Part shown: one piece after another, positions 45,993 through 56,716 of the stretch
Layout of the letters: the number at the start of each line of letters is the position of its first letter
Numbering within the stretch: position 1 is the stretch's first letter
Source: Marinospirillum minutulum DSM 6287
GTDB lineage: Bacteria; Pseudomonadota; Gammaproteobacteria; Pseudomonadales; Halomonadaceae
Assembly (NCBI RefSeq): GCF_000422325.1
Contig: NZ_AULO01000008.1
Coordinates: 310,001 to 374,000, forward strand
DNA: 64,000 nucleotides
Direction of reading: 5' to 3'
Position numbers and translations under genes: made by a program
The notes under the pieces: model-generated
What the model was told of the DNA's origin: nothing
Database searches by the model: none
The model's input: the letters and a program-made list of their open reading frames with translations, nothing else

Positions 45993-47618
45993 ATGCCTGC
46001 TTCTCAACATTATGATGTTGTTATTATTGGTAGTGGCGCAGCAGGCATGACTGCTGCACTACATCTGGCCAACACACATAAAGTTGCACTTCTCAGTAAG
46101 GCCAGCCTTAACCAGGGTTCAACACGCTGGGCACAGGGTGGCATAGCAACCGTTGTCGACCCAGAAGACTCTTTAGAAGCGCACATAGAAGACACGTTAA
46201 TTGCTGGTGCGGGGCTTTGTCACCGTGACACAGTTGAGCTGGTAGTGAAAGAAAGCCGTAAAAGTATTCAATGGCTTATAGATCAAGGCGTTCCCTTTAC
46301 TCCAGCTGAAGAAACAGCCGATACACTTCACAAATCAGAGCCATCACCCCTGCCCTACCATTTAACTCGAGAAGGTGGCCATAGTTTCCGGCGCATTCTA
46401 CACGCAGATGACGCTACAGGTTTAGCAATTTCTGAAACCTTAACCGCTAGAGTGTTACAGCATTCCAACATTAGTATTTTTGAAGACCACCTAGCAGTCG
46501 ATTTAATTACCCGTCACAAGCTAGGTTTAGCAGATCAAGCCTGTGTCGGTGTATATGCCTTAGACATTAAACTGGGCAAGGTACAAGCCCTAGCTGCTAA
46601 GGCGGTTATTCTTGCAACAGGCGGTGCTAGTAAGGTTTACCTTTACACTTCTAACCCTGACGGTAGTTCTGGTGATGGTATTGCTATGGCTTGGCGAGCT
46701 GGCTGTCCTGTTGCCAATATGGAGTTCAATCAGTTCCACCCCACTTGCCTTTATCACCCTAATGCTAAAAGCTTTTTAATTAGCGAAGCCTTGCGTGGAG
46801 AGGGTGCAAAGTTGACGCTACCCAACGGTGAACCTTTTATGCAGCGTTTTGACGCTCGCTGCGAGCTAGCACCTAGAGATGTAGTAGCTAGGGCCATAGA
46901 CCATGAAATGAAACGCCTAGGCTTAGACCATGTTTGCTTAGATATTTCACACCAAGATGCTGATTTTATTCGTGGGCATTTTCCAACCATTTACCAGCGT
47001 TGTTTAGAGCTAGGCATAGATATTACTCAAGAGCCACTTCCTGTTGTACCAGCCGCCCATTACACCTGCGGAGGCATAGTAACCAATCATAAAGGCCAAA
47101 CAAACATTCCTGGCCTTTATGCTATAGGTGAATGCGCTTTTACTGGTTTGCATGGCGCTAACCGCATGGCAAGCAACTCGCTTTTAGAGTGTGTGGTTTA
47201 TGGACGACTAGCAGCAGAAGATTTATTAGACAAACTTGCCAGCTTTAAAGAAGCACCAGAACTAGAGGATTGGGACGAAAGCCAGGTTACTGATTCTGAC
47301 GAAGACGTGGTTATTAGCCATAACTGGGATGAAATTCGCCGCTTCATGTGGGATTACGTAGGCATAGTTAGAACAGATAAACGGCTAGAAAGGGCGCAGC
47401 ACCGTATTAAGCTCTTACAGTCTGAAATACATGATTACTACTCTAACTACCGTATTTCTAGCGACCTATTAGAACTACGCAACCTAGCAACCGTGGCAGA
47501 ACTTATTATTCGCTCAGCGCAATTACGTCAAGAAAGCCGTGGCCTGCACTACACTTTGAACTACCCAGAAACTGCCGCAGAAGCACGCGACACTTTACTC
47601 ACACCCGACCGCTGGTAA
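45993..47618 (+). CDS. nadB: L-aspartate oxidase
   Basis: A 541-residue FAD enzyme oxidising aspartate to iminoaspartate for quinolinate and NAD synthesis. The FAD motif [28 protein letters not shown], the active-site [16 protein letters not shown] and [15 protein letters not shown] are all intact. It stands alone, divergent from rpoE. Bases 45841-45992 hold the shared promoters and a small AGCC/GGCT hairpin. Confidence 0.97.
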   Translation: MPASQHYDVVIIGSGAAGMTAALHLANTHKVALLSKASLNQGSTRWAQGGIATVVDPEDSLEAHIEDTLIAGAGLCHRDTVELVVKESRKSIQWLIDQGVPFTPAEETADTLHKSEPSPLPYHLTREGGHSFRRILHADDATGLAISETLTARVLQHSNISIFEDHLAVDLITRHKLGLADQACVGVYALDIKLGKVQALAAKAVILATGGASKVYLYTSNPDGSSGDGIAMAWRAGCPVANMEFNQFHPTCLYHPNAKSFLISEALRGEGAKLTLPNGEPFMQRFDARCELAPRDVVARAIDHEMKRLGLDHVCLDISHQDADFIRGHFPTIYQRCLELGIDITQEPLPVVPAAHYTCGGIVTNHKGQTNIPGLYAIGECAFTGLHGANRMASNSLLECVVYGRLAAEDLLDKLASFKEAPELEDWDESQVTDSDEDVVISHNWDEIRRFMWDYVGIVRTDKRLERAQHRIKLLQSEIHDYYSNYRISSDLLELRNLATVAELIIRSAQLRQESRGLHYTLNYPETAAEARDTLLTPDRW

Positions 47619-47626
47619 CTAAAAAC

Positions 47627-48016
47627 CTAATGCCAAGTACGTAAAAAACAACGTAGCTGATGATGCTCACTTGAACTCACTGCATCGGGCCAAAGCAACC
47701 AGGGCCAAGCGAGTGAACCAACAGGTTTAAAAACTAAAATAAAACGGCTAAATAAAACAGCAGGCGGCTGTAAAAGTTGCCGCTGCCCCCTAGCCAACTG
47801 CCAATAAAGCTTATTATCCTTTAGTAGTAGAGCAACAGGAGCAGCCGCCCCAAAAGCTTGGCGCCAACTCCACCAAGCGTGTACTAATAGCGGCGCTATA
47901 AGCCAGTTGGCTAGCCAGGAAGCGTGAGACAAAAGAATGGCGACTAGCCCCATATAAATGAGCAGGAAAAATATTCGCCCTAGTTTAGAGACCTTTATAT
48001 TGATCCAAACTGCCAT
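47627..48016 (-). CDS. YgfX-like membrane protein
   Basis: About 129 residues with two close transmembrane helices near the N-terminus (IFFLLIYMGLVAILL; WLIAPLLVHAWW) and a soluble C-terminal part. Size, topology and location after sdhE match YgfX, a small inner-membrane protein paired with SdhE and proposed (as CptA) to be a cell-shape toxin. Sequence conservation is weak, so the call rests partly on context. The start is uncertain: ATGs at 48016 and 48025, both inside the end of sdhE, without a clear ribosome-binding site. Confidence 0.7.
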   Translation of the reverse strand: MAVWINIKVSKLGRIFFLLIYMGLVAILLSHASWLANWLIAPLLVHAWWSWRQAFGAAAPVALLLKDNKLYWQLARGQRQLLQPPAVLFSRFILVFKPVGSLAWPWLLWPDAVSSSEHHQLRCFLRTWH

Positions 48017-48296
48017 TTTCTGCATGATCAATAATTGCTTGAATAATAGGCTGCAAGCTAGGGTCGGTAGCTGGTTCGCGCCGCATTAACCAAAGAAACA
48101 AGTCTTGATCTTCCTCCTTTAGAAGCCGTTTATAATCAGACTGCAACGCCTCAGAAAGCTGATTTAAACACCCATCTAAAAAAGGCACTAGCATTAAATC
48201 TAGTTCCCACATGCCACGGCGACTTTGCCAATACATGCGGTTACGCTCAGTTATTGCAGCAGTTGATTCAGTAGAAGCAGGGGTGGTATCTGTCAT
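47985..48296 (-). CDS. sdhE: FAD assembly factor SdhE
   Basis: A 103-residue protein needed for covalent flavin attachment to succinate dehydrogenase and fumarate reductase. The RGxxE signature is present in SRRGMWELDLMLVPFL, and EDQDLFLWLMRREPATDP is conserved. I chose the ATG at 48296, with GAGG upstream, over a GTG six codons earlier. The N-terminal 20 residues are Thr/Ser-rich and look disordered. It overlaps the ygfX-like gene. Confidence 0.93.
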   Translation of the reverse strand: MTDTTPASTESTAAITERNRMYWQSRRGMWELDLMLVPFLDGCLNQLSEALQSDYKRLLKEEDQDLFLWLMRREPATDPSLQPIIQAIIDHAENGSLDQYKGL

Positions 48297-48486
48297 ATTG
48301 GCCTCAAAAGTCACTTTTACTATAAATTAAGCAAGCGCCAAGTCTAAGCGCAAACACTCAGTAAACCAAACACTTGTAGTTCTAACTCGCTAAATGCTTG
48401 TTTATAAGCTAGTTATTGTGTATTAAGTAAAAGGTAACTATGCTAGTTAAATCAAAAACCTAACACCCTAAAACGGAGTGAAAGGC

Positions 48487-48768
48487 GTGACTAAATCAGA
48501 ACTTGTCGATCAAATTGCACTACGTAAAAACAACCTCAGCCTAAAACAGGTTGAATCAAGCGTTAAACTACTACTCGATTATATGACTGATACCCTAGCA
48601 ACGGGTGGCCGTATAGAAATTAGGGGTTTTGGTAGTTTTTCTCTACACTACCGCGAGCCACGCAAAGGACGTAATCCAAAAACAGGTGAAAACGTACACC
48701 TTGCTGGTAAGTATGTGCCTCATTTCAAACCTGGCAAAGAGTTACGTGAGCAAGTCAATGCAGGCTAG
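48487..48768 (+). CDS. ihfB: Integration host factor beta subunit
   Basis: A 93-residue HU/IHF-family DNA-bending protein. It begins [17 protein letters not shown] and carries the [27 protein letters not shown] beta-arm with the intercalating proline region, split across residues 45-70. The start is GTG at 48487, preceded by GGAG; this matches the family start, whereas the upstream GTG at 48478 adds three unsupported residues. Normally rpsA is directly upstream; here sdhE lies divergently upstream, so rpsA has been separated. lapA-lapB follow. Confidence 0.95.
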   Translation: MTKSELVDQIALRKNNLSLKQVESSVKLLLDYMTDTLATGGRIEIRGFGSFSLHYREPRKGRNPKTGENVHLAGKYVPHFKPGKELREQVNAG

Positions 48769-48791
48769 CAACTTCATAACTAGGAAAAAGT

Positions 48792-49097
48792 ATGAAACTC
48801 ATTAAATCGCTTTTTAGCCTAGTACTGCTTTTAGCCATTTTGCTACTAGGTATTTGGTTTACCCTACGCAATCAGCAACCTGTTCCCTTAGACTTGCTTT
48901 TTATAAAGCTGCCAGAAAACAGCCTTGCACTCTGGTTAATTCTTAGTCTAATCACTGGGCTCTCCTTAGGACTAGTACTTATGCTACCTTGGTTAGCCCG
49001 TTATAAAGCAAAGCTACTCAGCAACGAACGTCTGCTCAAGCAGCAAAAAGAAGAGCTGCATAAGCTACGCACGCTTACTTTCAAAGCACCTGAATAA
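48792..49097 (+). CDS. lapA: LPS assembly protein A (LapA, DUF1049)
   Basis: A 101-residue inner-membrane protein with two transmembrane helices (LIKSLFSLVLLLAILLLGIWF; LALWLILSLITGLSLGLVL, each near 20 residues) separated by the conserved NxxPVPLDLLF turn, and a coiled-coil C-terminus. LapA acts with LapB and FtsH to control LpxC turnover and so LPS synthesis. It lies 23 bases after ihfB. Confidence 0.92.
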   Translation: MKLIKSLFSLVLLLAILLLGIWFTLRNQQPVPLDLLFIKLPENSLALWLILSLITGLSLGLVLMLPWLARYKAKLLSNERLLKQQKEELHKLRTLTFKAPE

Positions 49098-49124
49098 CAC
49101 CCTCTTACTAACGACAGACTGTTT

Positions 49125-50306
49125 ATGCCACTGGAAATACTGCTATTTGCTTTACTGTTTATGGCACTCGCCTTAGGTTGGTGGCTAGGCCGTAAAGAGC
49201 GCCGTCGCCGTTCTCCACCGCCAGGCACTCTAGGCGAGCTAAGCCAAGATTATTTTGTTGGCCTAAATTACCTGCTTAATGAGCAGCCTGATGCGGCAAT
49301 AGAAACCTTTATTAAAGCACTGGAAGTAAACTCAGACACCATAGAAACCCACATTGCCTTAGGCAACCTGTTTCGTTCACGCGGTGAGTCAGATAAAGCC
49401 GTACGCGTACACCAAAACCTCTTTGCCCGCCCCAGCCTTACTAAAGAACAAGCTGCTAGAGTGCAATTAGAACTGGCTAGGGACTTTATGGCAGCAGGTT
49501 TACTTGACCGAGCCGAACGGCTGTTAAGTGAGCTAACAAGCTTAAATAATGCTACTGGTAAAGCCAGTCAGCTATTACTGGTTGATTTATACGAAAGAGA
49601 AAAAGAATGGCAAAAGGCAATCCACACCATTTCTCCTTCTATGCTGAAAGAAAATCTGCACCTAAAAAAAGCCGCTGCCCACTATGCTTGCGAACTAGCA
49701 GCAATACAGCTGGGTAAGAAAAACTTTGTACCGGCTCGCAAGCTTCTAAAACAAGCTGCAGCTTTTGATGCTGCCTGCATTAGAGCAACCTTGCTTATGG
49801 CGCAGCTAGAATTACAAAGTGGCAGTGCCAAAGCCGCTATACGCATTTTATTACGCATACCTGAGCAAGACCCCAATTACATTCCAGTAATGCTGCAAAC
49901 GTTGGTAGATGCCTACCAACTACTCGATCAACCCAAAGAGCTAGCCACCACCCTAGAAAAAATTCTCGTCGAGCATAACTACACCTCGGTACTTATTCAC
50001 CTAGCAGAAGTGTTAAGAAAAAAAGGCAGGCACCAAGAGGCGCTAGAAAAAGTTGACCATTACATGCTTAGGCAGGGTTCACTTAAAGGCGTTGATTACT
50101 TAATTAATCTTTACTTAGATCAGGCTAGAGGCGATGAACGCGCCCACCTGCTAACCCTTAGAAACTTAACGTTTCAACTACTCGAGAAAAAGCCAGAGCA
50201 CCAGTGCAGTAGCTGTGGCTTTACAAGTAAACAGCTTTATTGGCAATGCCCCAAATGCAGGGAATGGGGCAGTATTAAGCCAATTATTGGGGTAGAAGGC
50301 GAGTAA
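49125..50306 (+). CDS. lapB: LPS assembly protein B (LapB/YciM)
   Basis: A 393-residue protein with one N-terminal membrane helix (residues 1-20), a series of tetratricopeptide repeats, and a C-terminal rubredoxin-like metal knuckle with two CxxC pairs ([14 protein letters not shown]). It is an adaptor for FtsH-mediated degradation of LpxC. It follows lapA by 27 bases. Its 3' end overlaps the convergent pyrF end by 23 bases. Confidence 0.95.
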   Translation: MPLEILLFALLFMALALGWWLGRKERRRRSPPPGTLGELSQDYFVGLNYLLNEQPDAAIETFIKALEVNSDTIETHIALGNLFRSRGESDKAVRVHQNLFARPSLTKEQAARVQLELARDFMAAGLLDRAERLLSELTSLNNATGKASQLLLVDLYEREKEWQKAIHTISPSMLKENLHLKKAAAHYACELAAIQLGKKNFVPARKLLKQAAAFDAACIRATLLMAQLELQSGSAKAAIRILLRIPEQDPNYIPVMLQTLVDAYQLLDQPKELATTLEKILVEHNYTSVLIHLAEVLRKKGRHQEALEKVDHYMLRQGSLKGVDYLINLYLDQARGDERAHLLTLRNLTFQLLEKKPEHQCSSCGFTSKQLYWQCPKCREWGSIKPIIGVEGE

Positions 50307-50997
50307 TGGCTTCTAAAGCTTGGTTAGGGTTAGCTGCTTGGGTTATTGGGCGACCTATAACTAAGTGAGTGCTACCCGCTACCATTGCTGCTTCAGGTGT
50401 CATAATGCGCTGCTGATCATCGGTACTACTGCTTGCCGGTCTTATTCCAGGCGTCACCTTCAAGAACTCTTTACCTAACTTGGCTTCAAGCAAACTTGCT
50501 TCCTGCGCCGAACAAACCACACCATCTAACCCAGCCTGCTGAGTCAGTTGAGCCAAACTTAATACCTGTTCTTCTAGCGAACGCGCAATTCCTAGCTCCT
50601 GTAAATCAGCCTGCGACATACTGGTTAAAACCGTAACAGCAATTAACTGAGTTTTTAAGTTGTGTTTAACTAAGGTCTCTTTTGCTGCCTGCATCATGCG
50701 TAAACCACCACTAGCATGAACATTGACCATCCACACACCCTGCTCTGCCGCTGCTAACACTGCTTGAGCACAGGTGTTAGGAATATCGTGATATTTCAAA
50801 TCTAAAAAAACCTCAAACCCACGCTGGTGTAGCCTTGTTAAAATTTCTGGTCCAGCTCGAGTAAATAATTCCTTACCCACCTTGACTCGACAAAGCTTAG
50901 AGTCTAGTTGATCTGCCAAAGCCAAAGCCTGCTCGGCAGAAGGAAAGTCGAGTGCAACAATAATTGGGCTCACACAGGCCTCCAATAAATCTGTCAA
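50284..50997 (-). CDS. pyrF: Orotidine 5'-phosphate decarboxylase
   Basis: A 237-residue TIM-barrel enzyme completing UMP synthesis. The catalytic signature [13 protein letters not shown] is intact, as are [15 protein letters not shown] and LKVTPGIRP. In enterobacteria and pseudomonads pyrF follows lapB in the same direction; here it is reversed and converges on lapB with a 23-base overlap. Confidence 0.96.
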   Translation of the reverse strand: MTDLLEACVSPIIVALDFPSAEQALALADQLDSKLCRVKVGKELFTRAGPEILTRLHQRGFEVFLDLKYHDIPNTCAQAVLAAAEQGVWMVNVHASGGLRMMQAAKETLVKHNLKTQLIAVTVLTSMSQADLQELGIARSLEEQVLSLAQLTQQAGLDGVVCSAQEASLLEAKLGKEFLKVTPGIRPASSSTDDQQRIMTPEAAMVAGSTHLVIGRPITQAANPNQALEAITRLLPQ

Positions 50998-51053
50998 AAA
51001 AGGTAGTTAACCTACTAGTAGATTAACTCTTGAGTCGTATCAATAAACAAGGT

Positions 51054-51120
51054 GCTTCAGCAACATTTTTCTACTGGCTGAAGCGGCTCTCGGCTTCTAG
51101 GCTAAAACTGTCAGTTTAGC
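51054..51120. repeat. Two hairpins in the pyrF-comEA gap
   Basis: GCTTCAGC (51054-51061) pairs perfectly with GCTGAAGC (51077-51084), and GCTAAAACTG/CAGTTTAGC (51101-51120) forms a second stem with one bulge. Neither has a T tract, so they may be a structured comEA leader rather than terminators. Confidence 0.4.
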
Positions 51121-51161
51121 AAAGACTGATAATTTCAAAAACGAATCAAGAGGAATTAAAG

Positions 51162-51488
51162 ATGCAGGGAAATTCTATCAAATTCAAAGGGCTAATTTGT
51201 GCTTTATTGCTACTTCTAGCCTTTAGTGGTGTTAGTTTTGCTGCTAGCCAACCCACTCCAGACAACCAAGAACAAAAGACCCTTCAACAATCAGCCGCTC
51301 GCATTAACATTAACCAAGCAACGGCAGAGCAGTTAAGTAGCCTACCGGGCATAGGCCCAGCAAAAGCAGAGGCCATTATTACTGCTCGAAAACAACAGGG
51401 TAATTTTACCAACTCAGCAGACTTACAAGCAGTAAAAGGAATAGGTAAAAAAACCGCAGCACGCCTAGAGCCTTTAATTAGCTTTTAG
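51162..51488 (+). CDS. comEA: ComEA-like helix-hairpin-helix DNA-binding protein
   Basis: A 108-residue exported protein: an N-terminal signal peptide (LLLLLAFSGVSFAAS), a short linker, then two helix-hairpin-helix motifs (LSSLPGIGPAKAEAII; LQAVKGIGKKTAARLEPLI) starting with INQATAEQL. ComEA-type proteins bind incoming DNA in the periplasm during natural transformation; single-domain versions are common in Gammaproteobacteria. Competence itself is not demonstrated here. Confidence 0.88.
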   Translation: MQGNSIKFKGLICALLLLLAFSGVSFAASQPTPDNQEQKTLQQSAARININQATAEQLSSLPGIGPAKAEAIITARKQQGNFTNSADLQAVKGIGKKTAARLEPLISF

Positions 51489-51495
51489 TCAAAAA

Positions 51496-51527
51496 AAAAG
51501 CTCACTTCAGGATAGAAGTGAGCTTTT
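51496..51527. terminator. Bidirectional terminator between comEA and the SDR gene
   Basis: AAAAGCTCACTTC and GAAGTGAGCTTTT form a 13-bp stem around a 6-base loop, with A/T runs outside, serving both convergent genes. Confidence 0.88.
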
Positions 51528-51546
51528 GAAGCCTAGCTAAAAAATC

Positions 51547-52308
51547 TTAAATACGTAAAGCACCATCACACTCTACAACACGGCCTGAGAAGTAATCATT
51601 CTCTACTATGTAACGTACAGTATGCGCAATTTCATCTGGCTGGCCTAAACGCTTCAAAGGAATACCTGCAGTAATTTTACCTAGCACTTCTTCTGGCATA
51701 GCCGAAACCATATCCGTAGCAACAAAACCTGGCGCAATGGCACCCGTACGAATACCGTAACGAGACAACTCTTTAGCCCAAGCAACTGTCATGGCAACAA
51801 CACCTGCTTTAGCAGCTGCATAGTTGGTTTGACCCATGTTACCAGCACGAGAAATAGAAGAGATATTAATAATAACGCCCTGGCTACCTAGCTTAATCAT
51901 TTGGGCTGCCGCTTCACGACCACAAAGAAAAACGCCTGTTAGGTTAACATCCATTACCTGCTGCCAGTTAGCTAGGCTCATTTTGCCTGTAACTTCGCCA
52001 TTTTTAGCTTTTACTAGCAAACCATCACGCGTAATACCCGCATTGTTCACTAGCACATCCAGCGAGCCAAAATCTTTAGCTATCTGCTCAAATGTACTCT
52101 CAACTACTGCTTCGTCAGCAACGTTAGCTAGGTAATAATGACCATCACCGCCAGCCTCTTTAACCAAAGCAAGTGTTGCTTTTAGCTTATCTTCATCCAA
52201 GTCAATCAGTGCAAGCCTTGCACCCTGCGCAGCTAAATTAAGCGCCATTGCTTGACCTAAGCCCTGTGCTCCACCAGTAATTGCAATGACTGCGTTCTTA
52301 ACTTGCAT
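51547..52308 (-). CDS. FabG-like short-chain dehydrogenase/reductase
   Basis: A 253-residue classical SDR. The NADP-binding motif [12 protein letters not shown], the NNAG motif ([11 protein letters not shown]), the active-site serine ([10 protein letters not shown]) and the YAAAK catalytic pair are all present. It resembles 3-oxoacyl-ACP reductases, but there are no other fatty-acid genes nearby, so the substrate is open. I recall a similar SDR near fxsA-groESL in Pseudomonas. Confidence 0.85.
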   Translation of the reverse strand: MQVKNAVIAITGGAQGLGQAMALNLAAQGARLALIDLDEDKLKATLALVKEAGGDGHYYLANVADEAVVESTFEQIAKDFGSLDVLVNNAGITRDGLLVKAKNGEVTGKMSLANWQQVMDVNLTGVFLCGREAAAQMIKLGSQGVIINISSISRAGNMGQTNYAAAKAGVVAMTVAWAKELSRYGIRTGAIAPGFVATDMVSAMPEEVLGKITAGIPLKRLGQPDEIAHTVRYIVENDYFSGRVVECDGALRI

Positions 52309-52432
52309 AAATCACCTCGATCTTTTTTAGAATAATAAAAAACTTAGCTTATACTTACTTGTCCTAGTCAATATAACGCATCATCTCGCAGTTGCGAAAC
52401 AGAAAAGTAAAACTTAACGAAAATAGTTGACC

Positions 52433-52491
52433 CAAGCGTCACCAACAACAAAATTTATTCGTGCACTTGAAGAAGCACACAAGCGTCACCA
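52433..52491 (+). repeat. Direct repeat pair upstream of fxsA
   Basis: CAAGCGTCACCA occurs at 52433-52444 and again at 52480-52491 in the 220-base gap before fxsA. The 47-base spacing is about 4.5 helical turns. The rest of 52309-52528 shows no gene. Confidence 0.5.
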
Positions 52492-52528
52492 CCTCTAATT
52501 TACAACCTTTCAAAACAAGGCTTAAAAA

Positions 52529-53005
52529 ATGCCACTACTCTTCTTTTTATTAGTCTGGCCGTTAGCAGAAATTTGGTTAATGATCCAAGTAGGCCAGCAA
52601 ACAGGCGCTTTTTCTACAGTATTACTGATTGTTGCTACTGCAGTACTAGGCCTAGTATTAGTACAACTTGAATGGCAACGCTTAATGCTGGTTATGCGAG
52701 AAAAAATAAACCAAGGTGAAGCAACCCTTGGTATTCTTCTAGAAACAGCCGCAGTAGGTTTAGCCGGTGTACTACTATTCATACCTGGTTTTATTTCAGA
52801 TTTTTTAGGGCTACTTCTTCTACTTCCGTTTACACGTCAATTACTACTTCGCCCCTTGAAAAACAGAGGTCAAGGCACCACCTACCAAGAGCAGCAGAGT
52901 TATTACTACAAATCTAGGAGTAAAACTCAGCAGCAAGACAACCTAGAAGGTTCAGGACAAATTCTTGAAGGGGAATATCAAAGAAAAGATGACAAGGAAC
53001 CTTGA
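52529..53005 (+). CDS. fxsA: FxsA family membrane protein
   Basis: A 158-residue inner-membrane protein of the FxsA family with the conserved start FFLLVWPLAEIWLMIQVG and two or three further hydrophobic segments, ending in a polar tail. In E. coli, overproduction of FxsA relieves F-plasmid exclusion of phage T7; its normal role is not well defined. It lies directly upstream of groES, as in many Gammaproteobacteria, and its stop codon overlaps the groESL heat-shock promoter. Confidence 0.9.
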   Translation: MPLLFFLLVWPLAEIWLMIQVGQQTGAFSTVLLIVATAVLGLVLVQLEWQRLMLVMREKINQGEATLGILLETAAVGLAGVLLFIPGFISDFLGLLLLLPFTRQLLLRPLKNRGQGTTYQEQQSYYYKSRSKTQQQDNLEGSGQILEGEYQRKDDKEP

Positions 53006-53029
53006 AATTTTTTTCTTCATCCCCATTTA
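53002..53029 (+). promoter_or_regulatory. Sigma-32 (RpoH) heat-shock promoter of groESL
   Basis: CTTGAAA (53002-53008) and CCCCATTT (53022-53029) match the sigma-32 -35 and -10 consensus essentially perfectly with a 13-base spacer. The -35 overlaps the fxsA stop codon. Transcription would start near 53036, giving a leader of about 115 bases before groES. No CIRCE element was seen, so control is by RpoH rather than HrcA. Confidence 0.92.
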
Positions 53030-53151
53030 AGACCTGCAACATAATTTCTGCCTGTTCTAAAAAAGAGCAGGCAATCCGGCTAGCCGGAAAGGCAAGTAAA
53101 AACAAGCACAATGCTTAAACAACAAGTTGACCAATCAGGAGACATTCAGCA

Positions 53152-53439
53152 ATGAAAATCCGTCCTTTGCACGATCGCGTAGTCGTTCGTCGTATGGAAG
53201 AAGAAACCACCACCCCTGGCGGCATTGTTTTGCCAGGCAGTGCAAAAGAAAAGCCTCAGCAAGGTGAAGTTGTTGCTATAGGTGAAGGTCGCTTTGTTGA
53301 TGGTCAGCTGCGTCCACTGTCAGTCAAGGCCGGTGATAAGGTCATTTTTGGCAGCTACGCAGGCAGCACTATCAAAATTGATGGTGAAGAACTACTGATC
53401 CTGAACGAAAGCGAAATTTTCGGTGTACTAGAAAGCTAA
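53152..53439 (+). CDS. groES: Co-chaperonin GroES
   Basis: A 95-residue GroES ring subunit. It begins [18 protein letters not shown] and has the mobile loop [16 protein letters not shown] that contacts GroEL. GGAGA precedes the ATG. It is followed by groEL after 60 bases in the same operon. Confidence 0.98.
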   Translation: MKIRPLHDRVVVRRMEEETTTPGGIVLPGSAKEKPQQGEVVAIGEGRFVDGQLRPLSVKAGDKVIFGSYAGSTIKIDGEELLILNESEIFGVLES

Positions 53440-53484
53440 GTGCTTTTTACCCCACACCCCTCTCTATCCAATACAGTTATTTAA

Positions 53485-55155
<1,671 letters not shown>

Positions 55156-55196
55156 CCCCTAGCAACCCTAAGCTTTACCAGCGCTAAGCGCTAAAC

Positions 55197-55226
55197 AAAA
55201 CCCCGATGTAAAAATCGGGGTTTTTT
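55197..55226 (+). terminator. Rho-independent terminator of groESL
   Basis: AAAACCCCGAT and ATCGGGGTTTT form an 11-bp stem with a 6-base loop followed by a T run. Confidence 0.92.
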
Positions 55227-55305
55227 ATTTGAATGCAAGTCTCAGCAACTAATGCCTAGCTGTGGCAGAATAGACAGCTCCTTCCCTAGCTTTATAGAGG
55301 CCTTA

Positions 55306-55764
55306 ATGACACCATCTCTCGTTTGGATAATTTTAGGTATCTTTTTAATTCTGTCTGAACTCGTTGCTACCAGCATAGTGGCTGTGTTTCTTGGCTTAGG
55401 TGCCCTAGCAACCGGCGCTTTACTTTACCTAGGTATTATTAACAGCCTAACACTACAACTGTTAGTATTCAGTGGTATTAGTCTACTTAGCCTAGTGATT
55501 GCACGTCGTCGACTTAAAACACTTTTTGTCGGCGACACTATCCAAAAAAACCAACACTCAGACTTTTTACAACAAGCCATAGGTCAGCGCGTTAAAGTTG
55601 TGACTAGCTTTGAGCAGGGCGCAGGTCGAGTAGAGCTAAATGGCGTACAATGGACAGCTTACAGTGAAGAAGCTTTAAGTTCCGGCGATACCGCTTGGAT
55701 TACCCACAATGAAGGTATAGCGCTTTACGTTACCCGCAAAAAAAGCACCAGCCCTTCAAATTAA
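55306..55764 (+). CDS. NfeD family membrane protein
   Basis: About 152 residues: two or three N-terminal transmembrane helices (LVWIILGIFLILSEL; ALATGALLYLGI) and a C-terminal OB-fold (IGQRVKVVTSFEQGAGRVELNG). Short NfeD proteins pair with SPFH proteins of the QmcA/stomatin type, which is the next gene, 19 bases away; they are thought to organise membrane microdomains. I chose the ATG at 55306 with GAGG upstream over a frame opening at 55252. Confidence 0.88.
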   Translation: MTPSLVWIILGIFLILSELVATSIVAVFLGLGALATGALLYLGIINSLTLQLLVFSGISLLSLVIARRRLKTLFVGDTIQKNQHSDFLQQAIGQRVKVVTSFEQGAGRVELNGVQWTAYSEEALSSGDTAWITHNEGIALYVTRKKSTSPSN

Positions 55765-55783
55765 AGCTTAATAAGGATTTTTT

Positions 55784-56713
55784 ATGAATTTCGATTTCGG
55801 TACAATTTTAGCCTTAGGTATTGCACTCTTTGTCATAATCACCATCTTAAAAACGGCACGTATTGTTCCTCAGCGCAGTAATTTTGTAATAGAAAGATTA
55901 GGTAAATTCAGTCGCACCCTAGATTCTGGCTTCCATCTACTCGTCCCTTTTATTGACAAGGTAGCCTACCAACACACGCTAAAAGAAGAAGTTATAGATG
56001 TTGAGCGTCAGGCTTGTGTGACCAAAGACAACATTCAAGTGGGCATTAACGGCGTGATGTACATTCAAGTGATTGATGCCCATAAAGCCAGCTACGGTAT
56101 TAATAATTACCGTTATGCAGCCTCTCAGCTAGCGCAAACAACCATGCGTTCTGTTATAGGCCAAACCGACCTAGATAAAACCTTTGAAGAACGCAGCAAA
56201 ATTAACGAAGAAGTGGTTAGAGCACTCGATGAAGCTGCGGCACCTTGGGGTATAAAAGTATTACGTTACGAAATTTCTGATATAGAACTACCTGCCAGCA
56301 TTAAAGATGCCCTAGAGCAGCAAATGCGTGCCGAACGAGAAAGGCGTGCCGCCATCGCCAAATCAGAGGGTGAGCGCCAATCTATGATTAACGTTTCTGA
56401 AGGTCACAAACAAGAAGTTATTAATATGTCAGAGGCAGAAAAACAAAAGCAAATTAATGAAGCCGAAGGGCGTGCTAAAGAAATTGAATTGATTGCCAGT
56501 GCTACCGCAGAAGGTCTGCAAAAAATAGCCCTAGCCATTAAAGAAGAAGGTGGGCATGAAGCCATGAACCTACGCATTGCCGAACAATACGTAAAAGAGT
56601 TTGGCAACCTAGCCAAAACAAACAACACCATGATTATCCCTGCTGAGCTGGCCAATATTGGTGGTGCAGTAGCTGGTTTAAATACAATTCTTCAAGCAAA
56701 AGCCACAAAATAA
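55784..56713 (+). CDS. qmcA: SPFH/stomatin-family protein (QmcA-like)
   Basis: A 309-residue paraslipin: one N-terminal transmembrane helix, an SPFH/band-7 domain (IVPQRSNFVIERLGKFSRTL onward) and a long coiled-coil region with repeated SEGxxQxxIN motifs (about residues 195-250). Family members assemble large membrane-bound cages and interact with FtsH or other proteases. It is paired with the NfeD-like gene; parE follows after three bases. Confidence 0.92.
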   Translation: MNFDFGTILALGIALFVIITILKTARIVPQRSNFVIERLGKFSRTLDSGFHLLVPFIDKVAYQHTLKEEVIDVERQACVTKDNIQVGINGVMYIQVIDAHKASYGINNYRYAASQLAQTTMRSVIGQTDLDKTFEERSKINEEVVRALDEAAAPWGIKVLRYEISDIELPASIKDALEQQMRAERERRAAIAKSEGERQSMINVSEGHKQEVINMSEAEKQKQINEAEGRAKEIELIASATAEGLQKIALAIKEEGGHEAMNLRIAEQYVKEFGNLAKTNNTMIIPAELANIGGAVAGLNTILQAKATK

Positions 56714-56716
56714 GCC

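Noticed and set aside
53036-53151. CIRCE element before groES
   Set aside because: No TTAGCACTC-N9-GAGTGCTAA inverted repeat is present; the sigma-32 promoter explains control.
55252-55305. Longer N-terminus for the NfeD-like protein
   Set aside because: The first 18 residues are polar with no membrane character, and a good GAGG precedes the ATG at 55306.
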